DNA of 64,000 bases from Xylogone sp. PMI_703 (taxonomy: Eukaryota > Ascomycota > Leotiomycetes): the NCBI GenBank assembly GCA_021399445.1, contig JAJTUQ010000010.1:124001-188000 (forward strand), read 5' to 3'. Positions 58,754-64,000 of the stretch are shown one piece after another; the stretch's first letter is position 1, and every line of letters starts with the position of its first letter. Both the position numbers and the translations under genes were made by a program. The notes under the pieces were generated by a model. That model made no database searches and had not been told where the DNA came from. It worked only from the letters and a program-made list of their open reading frames with translations.

Positions 58754-58985
58754 CTGCCACCAGAGAGGTCTAGTTTGATTCCCTTGGTGGAGAATGCCGC
58801 CTTCTATCTAAAGGAACAGTCTCTGGGTCTAGGGCGGTCGAGATTGGCTCCTTTGGTGCGGGGCCAATCTCCACTACCGGAGAGGACCAGTTTGGTTCCC
58901 TTGGTGGAAGATACCGCCCTCTATCTCAAGAAACAACCTCTAGGACTAGAGTGGTCGAGATTGGCTCCTCTGGTGCGGAGAGTGG
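58754..58985 (+). repeat. Tandem duplication of about 108 bp, two copies
   Basis: 58754-58860 and 58862-58985 align at roughly 80 percent. Both contain the blocks GGTTCCCTTGGTGGA-like and GTCGAGATTGGCTCCT. In the plus-strand frame each unit reads as about 36 residues: LVENAAFYLKEQSLGLGRSR against LVEDTALYLKKQPLGLEWSR. Frame is kept between copies, hinting at former coding, but no start-to-stop gene is supported. Confidence 0.7.
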
Positions 58986-59103
58986 CTTCTACCTCTCGAG
59001 TTGGGTAAATAACCTCACAATTTTGAGGGCCTTGCTGTCACCAAGGCGTTCCACGATGTCTAACGCACAATTGCTCTATCTAGAGATGTAGATCAACCGA
59101 AAG

Positions 59104-59376
59104 ATGTACTGCGACATAGAATGTCTCTTAAGATTTGTTGCGCACAAAAACCTGTGGCTACATCTACAGCCACTTGCGAAGGATGCCCACAACGAAATAT
59201 CAACTAGCGAAGAAGCGCTAAGTCAGGCAAGTGAAGAAGCGAGGAGTTGGCTTGAGAAAGGAAAGGCTAGGAAAATGGAGAATTTCGAAAATGAAGTTAG
59301 CAGGCGCTGTAACACTGATCGAATGAGAGCCCTGACACTAGGCAAGGGTTCGGCTGAGTCTGGAGGTGCCCACTAA
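59104..59376 (+). CDS. Possible small helical protein, unrecognised
   Basis: A 90-aa frame with helical, charged content (NEISTSEEALSQASEEARSW, KARKMENFENEVSRRC). It follows the tandem duplication by about 120 bp. No splice or motif support. It may belong to a longer gene with missing upstream exons. Confidence 0.35.
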   Translation: MYCDIECLLRFVAHKNLWLHLQPLAKDAHNEISTSEEALSQASEEARSWLEKGKARKMENFENEVSRRCNTDRMRALTLGKGSAESGGAH

Positions 59377-59928
59377 CTGTCTGAGCCACAGCGTGGCAAG
59401 TGAGAAACGACAGGGCGGGCCGGGATGGAGAGTCGGCTACTGGATTGTAGAGACCGGGCTTGTTTTTTACTGTACGTGTACTCACGCCACGATTCCTTGC
59501 TACGGTAATGAGTGGCTCTATTAGCCGCCGCGACTAATCTAGAACCAGGAGATGAAACATAAAGACGCCATCAGGATCTGGTCTAAGCCACTGGATCATA
59601 CACCTTTGTCCTATTAATGTACAGATTTGTGATTGTCCAAGGTGGATTCATCTAACTTAAAAGGTCGAGCAGCATCGGGCGGATCCACTGAACCAATGCA
59701 AGCACTTCCTGAAGCATTATCATGGAGTACCGGAAGAGGTATCTAGCCCCGCCACTATACCCTAATCCAGAGTCAATTCAAACGCCCCAGCTGAATCCTA
59801 CTTACGTAGGAGACTTCTCACACACTGAATTCTGTAACTTACCTTATTTTCCTAATCACCAACCTCCCTTTCATCCCACTTCAAGTTTCACTATCTCAAA
59901 CAACCATCTAGATGATTGTACATAGTCA

Positions 59929-60486
59929 ATGCAAGATACTGAAACTGCACTCGCGCTGGCCGCCCTGGCAGAAGCGGTTCCAGTCGATCCGCTGTTACAG
60001 GGAGGTCAAGCTGTTCAAGAGCAAAGTGCTGCAATTGAATGCCGTGCAGAGGAGCAAGGCTCAGGCCAAGTTGTTGAAAGCCTTGAAGACAAGCTTTGCA
60101 GGACCGAGGAGAGGCTTTGTAAGCTTGAAAACAGAATAGGCCAGCTCAAGGATAGATGTCGTAGTTTGGAGGACAAAATTGACCAGTTCGAGGGCAAACT
60201 TGGCGGGTTTGAAGGACTTATGGAGAATCTTAGGAAGGAGTAAGTTTATATCCTAAAATAGGAATCTACGAAGTGTTCCACTAACAGGAAGTCACAGAAT
60301 CGAAGAGAAGACGAGGTAATATCTAGGACTTATTTTAAGATGATTTCTAACTGTAGAAACAGATTCTTTGAAGAGGTAGAAGCTTACAATGAGAAGCTTG
60401 TGACATGGTCGAAAGACTCCAAAAACGCTATAGATGGCCTGGTAGCAAAGTTGAAGGAAGAGGTCGAGTTGACTAGACTAGGATAG
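59929..60486 (+). CDS. Coiled-coil protein, 169 aa
   Basis: Exons 59929-60239 and 60288-60486 (48-bp intron, donor GTAAGT, acceptor CTAACAG) give 510 nt in frame. Starts MQDTETALALAALAEAV. Coiled coil from residue 40 to about 105 (ESLEDKLCRTEERLCKLEN, RCRSLEDKIDQFEGKL). Exon 2 continues SQNRREDEVISRTYF and EKLVTWSKDSKNAIDGL. An upstream 67-codon frame (59722-59922, MEYRKRYLAPPLYPNPES) is in the same frame and is separated only by TAG (59923-59925). It may be 5' UTR or a truncated N-terminus. Role unknown. Confidence 0.6.
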
Positions 60487-60652
60487 TGTGGTGGTGAAGT
60501 AATACTTTTGGGATGGTGGAGGTTAACGTACATACTTACGCTAGAGTAGTAATTCAATAGACTGCAAGTTGCCTCTGTGTCTGGTTACGTAGATCAGACA
60601 TAAAATGGATGATTTTAAGATTTAATTTAAGCAAATATATCATAACTCATTT

Positions 60653-61027
60653 CTAGATCCAGTTTGCTTTGTGATCTCTATGGCCTTCCTGACGCCCTGC
60701 GTTTATTCCCCAGAACGCAAGCCAAGCTCGATCAGCTTCTGATTCCTTATGGCGGCTCTTTTCGAGTCCGTTCTGCATAAGCGCCACTGCCTTGTAGACT
60801 TCTTGTAGGAGTTTCGTCGTGCGAGATAAACTTTCCCGGTATCGAGCAATGTGGTGTTCTAACCATGAATTCTCCATAATGACCCTTTCGAGCGTCTCTA
60901 ACTGTTGCCTCCTCTGAAATACCTCCAAATTCTTTAGTAAAGCATCAATAGAAAACTCCTCCGCCTCTTGTGGACTAAATGGGTCCACTGTCGCCGACGA
61001 CGTCCCTTCAGTAGGTTTAACATCCAT
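60653..61027 (-). CDS. Small coiled-coil protein, 124 aa
   Basis: Starts MDVKPTEGTSSATVDPFS. Residues 30-95 are coiled coil (LEVFQRRQQLETLERVIM, then YRESLSRTTKLLQEVYKAV). The tail is basic/polar (RQEGHRDHKANWI). Single exon. Architecture and the EN...LYQ/VYKAV spacing resemble 55371-55742. It lies divergent from the frame at 61375. Confidence 0.6.
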   Translation of the reverse strand: MDVKPTEGTSSATVDPFSPQEAEEFSIDALLKNLEVFQRRQQLETLERVIMENSWLEHHIARYRESLSRTTKLLQEVYKAVALMQNGLEKSRHKESEADRAWLAFWGINAGRQEGHRDHKANWI

Positions 61028-61374
61028 GTCGCGTGTGTCCTTCAGAAGAGAAGACGTAAAATCTGAGAAAACAAGCCCTAAGTATAAGCGGAGCTACAAG
61101 GCGTTCAACTTTGTTTCCCAAATCATTCCCGAAATTGACCCCTTGGGGTCAGTTCAGGTTCCCCCTAAATATAGAATCTCGTCAAATTCTGCTCCGAGAG
61201 ACTTCTCGAGAGAACTGCTCATAGCTAGTACCCTTACCCTCCATATAATTTGTACGAAGCTGTGCCAAAGTCGAATCATCATTCCTGATAGTTAAACTTA
61301 GATGGTTTGGTCCTCTTAAACTTAAAGCATCAGTCGTCGTCACCTAATATTTCTAAGTCTGGAAAAAAATAGAA

Positions 61375-61689
61375 ATGAAAATAAGATTTCGACTTATTAT
61401 GGCGTCGAAAAGAAGAAAAGGACATATATACAAGAAAAGGATCGTTCGGTTCACTTTAATGCTGATGCATAGAAACAGGTTATCATCGAACACGACCACT
61501 CAAACAGAAGATAATAGATCTCCCCTTGTGACATGTCAGTCTGAATCCACCGAATCTGTAATCCTTGAAAATGCAATCGCTGTGCGGTTTTTCAGACCAG
61601 AGGAGACCCCGTCGCAGTTCAATATATCGCAGAGTCCAAGAGATGAAGACCATGTGTCTAACAATGTTGATGAGAAGGCATTCAAGTGA
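61375..61689 (+). CDS. Possible small basic protein, unrecognised
   Basis: A 104-aa frame. A more likely start is the second or third Met (MASKRRKGHIYKKRIVRF, 61399). The N-terminal half is strongly basic; the C-terminal half is polar with PEETPSQFNISQSPRDEDH. No motif or intron support. It could be a disordered nuclear protein or chance. Confidence 0.35.
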   Translation: MKIRFRLIMASKRRKGHIYKKRIVRFTLMLMHRNRLSSNTTTQTEDNRSPLVTCQSESTESVILENAIAVRFFRPEETPSQFNISQSPRDEDHVSNNVDEKAFK

Positions 61690-62025
61690 TGAGGGTTCAA
61701 TGCAAGGGTTAGCCTATAACTAGCATCTCTGTTGGTAGATAGGAGTAGGTTAGAATACGCAAGATGGAGGCTTAGAGTGATTGGGATAATCGATATGAGC
61801 TGGAACCCTTCTCATTAGACTTAGGGTTGTTATTTGTATTATATTATAGTCTGTATATTTGAATGAAATAACTGTTTAATAAGCACAGTTTTACGCAAGT
61901 ATATGATAAATCCGAGTTATTGCAGCAGGCACAGCCAGCAAAGGGTTCTGCGCAGAGAGGAAAAAAAGAAAGAAAAAGAGAAGTAAACCACCAAATTCCA
62001 ATTTAGGACCAAGGAAATAAATAAT
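61690..62025. other. Intergenic, 3' region
   Basis: About 336 bp between convergent genes, with an A-rich GAAAAAAAGAAAG tract near 61965. Nothing else seen. Confidence 0.5.
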
Positions 62026-62538
62026 TCAAATCAACCAAGCAAGAATAGAGGATAAAAGAGCAGGCATATGAGGTAACTGGCGGTTTTTGATTGCTGACCC
62101 GGTGAAGAGCCCTAGGTTTGCTAGAGTAGTCGTTGGTGTTGGTGCAGCAGAGGGTTGTGGTATTGCGTATCCCTTACTTATGTTGGAATTCAAAGTTGGC
62201 CCGGGAGGCGTCGTAGTTGTGTTAGACATAGAAGTGTTGGGACACGAAGTGAATGTGATCTTAGTTTGCCTTGGAAGGCCACCCGTGCTGGAAGTCTGGA
62301 TGGGCGGGCCAATGCTACTAAGGCTGATAACACCAGACCCAGATAAGTTGTCAATCTGGATTTGGATGGTCGCAGCTAGTTCAAGGGATGGGCTTTCTGT
62401 TATTGCAATGTAGTCGGAGGAAGTGGGAGTCGGTTCGATTGTGGTGGTGTTCCAGCGACGGCTTCTTAGACTTGTTTTGCTGTGAGCCAGGGCTAAGCTG
62501 AGTGAGAAAACGACAGGAAGAAGACTAGAGAAAAGCAT
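62026..62538 (-). CDS. Secreted Ser/Thr-rich protein, probable GPI anchor, 170 aa
   Basis: Starts MLFSSLLPVVFSLSLALA, a signal peptide with cleavage likely after LALAHS. The mature part is Thr/Ser/Pro-rich (TTTIEPTPTSSDY, PQPSAAPTPTTTLAN) with several N-x-S/T sites, so it is likely glycosylated. The last 20 residues (MPALLSSILAWLI) are hydrophobic after a short spacer, as in GPI-anchored wall proteins. Only two Cys are visible outside the signal. Single exon. A cell-surface or secreted role is inferred; no family recognised. Confidence 0.65.
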   Translation of the reverse strand: MLFSSLLPVVFSLSLALAHSKTSLRSRRWNTTTIEPTPTSSDYIAITESPSLELAATIQIQIDNLSGSGVISLSSIGPPIQTSSTGGLPRQTKITFTSCPNTSMSNTTTTPPGPTLNSNISKGYAIPQPSAAPTPTTTLANLGLFTGSAIKNRQLPHMPALLSSILAWLI

Positions 62539-62945
62539 AGCTACAACGTGAAAATGGAACCTAGAAATCTCTGAATAGGATGATGGGGGATGTTAGGCTC
62601 ATATCTAGGAGAGAAAGGGTTTGAGCCTGAAGCAAAAGGATCTATGATTAGAATAGGGAGCCAAAGGCGGCACTTGCGACGGAACCATTCAGGCTCCCGT
62701 AATGTAGAGTAGATAACCCTCGCCTTATGAGAGCCGAAGATGACCCCTAAAGAAACGATTATTTGGCCATTCGGCCACCGCTAGGGAGCCAACTATGACT
62801 CTAGTAAATTGTAGAAAGCCAAGTCGGCTCCATAGAACAATGGGGGTCTTAAACGGCTTTAAAGCCATCTATATAGGTTCATTAATTTTCTTGATAAACT
62901 TAGCTGGGTATTGAGCCACAACTGAATCTAAAACTTTCCGGCCTT
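62539..62945. other. Divergent intergenic region
   Basis: Shared upstream region of the secreted-protein gene (minus) and the AAAEK-repeat gene (plus). It has a CT/GA-rich character and no clear motif. Confidence 0.5.
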
Positions 62946-64000
62946 ATGAGAAAGTTAAACCCAGCAGTTGACAAAATCATTAATCAACCTACAGCACTTG
63001 AATTAGACTTTAATTTGCGCCAAAAAATGGCAGCAGTCGCCGCAGTCGGAGCAACCTCAGGCAATTCGGTGGATTTGAACAGCAAAGGACATGGAGGGAC
63101 AAAGGTCCAGAATGGTCTGACAACACCAGAGGGTACTCCAGCGGTTGACGAGGGCAGAATCGATGCCGACAAAGCTAGGAGAAAAGAGGAAGAGAAGGAC
63201 AAGGCTCTGCAGAGTGGATATTATGTTCCTGACGAGAGTGATTCTGATGATGAAGAGGATAGCGGAAATGGCTCTGAAGACGAAATGAAGGATATCCAAA
63301 ACGAGATACCATGGCCAACCAAGTTTGTTCAGGACATATACAACGAAGCCACACCACATTTAGGAAAGCTTATGTTTAATCCTACTGACCTAGATGCCTT
63401 AAGTAAGCTCAAAGCTTTGAACGATAAGATCAAGGAGCGAAATGAGGAAGATGATATCGAACCGGATCAATGGATCATCGACTCTGCATTTTTTGCATCA
63501 AGTTTCGAGATGGCCAGACCTATCTATGAAGGTCTTTTGAAGAGACCTCAAGGCCAGCCTATTGACGAGGAGGCCAAAGGGAAACTTGAGGAGATAAATA
63601 CGCAAATACAGGCGAAAACTACTAAACATCACTATCCAAAGAATTGGACAATGAATCCTCCAACTGAGGAAGCCATAGAGAATTTTCGAAGGCTTAAAGA
63701 GGAGACGGATAAGGCAGAAGCTCAAAAGAGGTTGAAAAGAAGAGAAAAGAGGATCGCAGACAAAGCTGCTGCCGAGAAAGCCGCCGCCGAGAAAGCTGCT
63801 GCCGAGAAAGCCGCCGCCGAGAAAGTTGCTGCCGAGAAAGCTGCTGCTGAAAAGGCTGCTGCTGAAAAGGCTGCCGCCGATGCAGCAGCAAAAAATGCAC
63901 CAGGGAAAATACAGTACCCATGGAAAACTCTTCCCCTCCCAGACGGCCGCGAGATCATTGCTGGTCGTCAGCACACCAGGTTTGGGAAACTCGATGGTAA
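62946..64000 (+). CDS. Acidic protein with AAAEK repeat, 3' end outside window
   Basis: Open from ATG 62946 to the right edge (351 codons) with no stop. It starts MRKLNPAVDKIINQPTALE. An acidic disordered part (YYVPDESDSDDEEDSGNG, about residues 93-113) precedes a helical, folded-looking section (EIPWPTKFVQDIYNEA and QWIIDSAFFASSFEMARP). About residues 273-314 consist of roughly eight AAAEK units encoded by a 15-bp repeat (63765-63890), an alanine-rich charged helix. QYPWKTLPLPDGREIIAGRQ follows. Fungal proteins with such a repeat linker and a C-terminal PGG/DGR-type domain exist, but I cannot name the family. The missing 3' end limits interpretation. Confidence 0.65.
   Translation, partial: MRKLNPAVDKIINQPTALELDFNLRQKMAAVAAVGATSGNSVDLNSKGHGGTKVQNGLTTPEGTPAVDEGRIDADKARRKEEEKDKALQSGYYVPDESDSDDEEDSGNGSEDEMKDIQNEIPWPTKFVQDIYNEATPHLGKLMFNPTDLDALSKLKALNDKIKERNEEDDIEPDQWIIDSAFFASSFEMARPIYEGLLKRPQGQPIDEEAKGKLEEINTQIQAKTTKHHYPKNWTMNPPTEEAIENFRRLKEETDKAEAQKRLKRREKRIADKAAAEKAAAEKAAAEKAAAEKVAAEKAAAEKAAAEKAAADAAAKNAPGKIQYPWKTLPLPDGREIIAGRQHTRFGKLDG
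63765..63890 (+). repeat. 15-bp tandem repeat (GCTGCTGCCGAGAAA type)
   Basis: About eight in-frame 15-bp units encode AAAEK. GCT and GCC codons partly alternate between units (GCTGCTGCC against GCCGCCGCC), suggesting expansion as 30-bp doublets. Minus-strand frames here (such as 63498-63974) are low-complexity shadows. Confidence 0.9.

Noticed and set aside
63498..63974. 158-aa minus-strand frame with Ser/Gly/Phe repeats
   Set aside because: Antisense shadow of the AAAEK repeat on the plus strand.
1..64000. CRISPR arrays, operons, ribosome binding sites, prokaryotic promoters
   Set aside because: The sequence is clearly from a eukaryote with spliceosomal introns. No regularly spaced identical repeats of CRISPR type exist.

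Overview
The window looks like a chromosome segment of a filamentous ascomycete (Pezizomycotina, probably Leotiomycetes or a relative). The evidence is about 40-60 bp spliceosomal introns with GTAAGT-type donors and CTAAC-type branch sites, fungal-only protein families, and an abrupt two-compartment base composition. Positions 1 to about 22,480 are extremely AT-rich and carry no intact gene. From there to 64,000 the composition is balanced, with small intron-bearing genes on both strands.

The AT block is a nest of retrotransposons degraded in the manner of repeat-induced point mutation (RIP, CpA to TpA). It holds a minus-strand Ty1/copia element (1-5290, cut by the window edge), an integrase fragment of a Ty3/gypsy element (about 5700-6292), and a complete but dead chromodomain Ty3/gypsy element with two LTRs (6293-13436). 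It also holds two diverged head-to-tail copies of a repeat I cannot classify (about 13600-17300 and 18335-21480, minus strand). Two short young TGTGG...CCACA insertions (5408-5622 and 11286-11522) have 4-bp target duplications. The second splits the gypsy integrase at a catalytic-core codon.

Positions 22.5-26 kb are a transition zone with short degenerate repeats and hairpins. The genic part follows: a DUF7924-like gene broken by one stop codon (26.2-28.1 kb); a fusion of an HD-domain 5'-deoxynucleotidase with a UMP/CMP-type kinase (29.7-31.1 kb); a regulator with an internal Zn2Cys6-type cluster; a 2OG-Fe(II) dioxygenase-like gene; a small cysteine-rich protein; a small kinase-like protein with an altered HRD motif; a membrane GT2 polysaccharide synthase; several unrecognised genes; a large RING-like/patatin protein containing a 27-nt microexon (49.2-52.4 kb) and one premature stop; a small MADS-box-like factor; a 322-bp MITE with 8-bp target duplication; several small coiled-coil proteins; a secreted Ser/Thr-rich protein; and the 5' part of a gene with an AAAEK repeat running off the right edge.

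Three genes carry single in-frame stops (27248, 46747, 49853), each explainable as a CpA-to-TpA change. This suggests RIP or deamination-like mutation has reached gene space. Apart from the nucleotide-metabolism fusion there is no obvious pathway cluster. The region reads as fast-evolving accessory sequence beside a transposon island. All exon boundaries are hand-derived from reading frame and splice signals.
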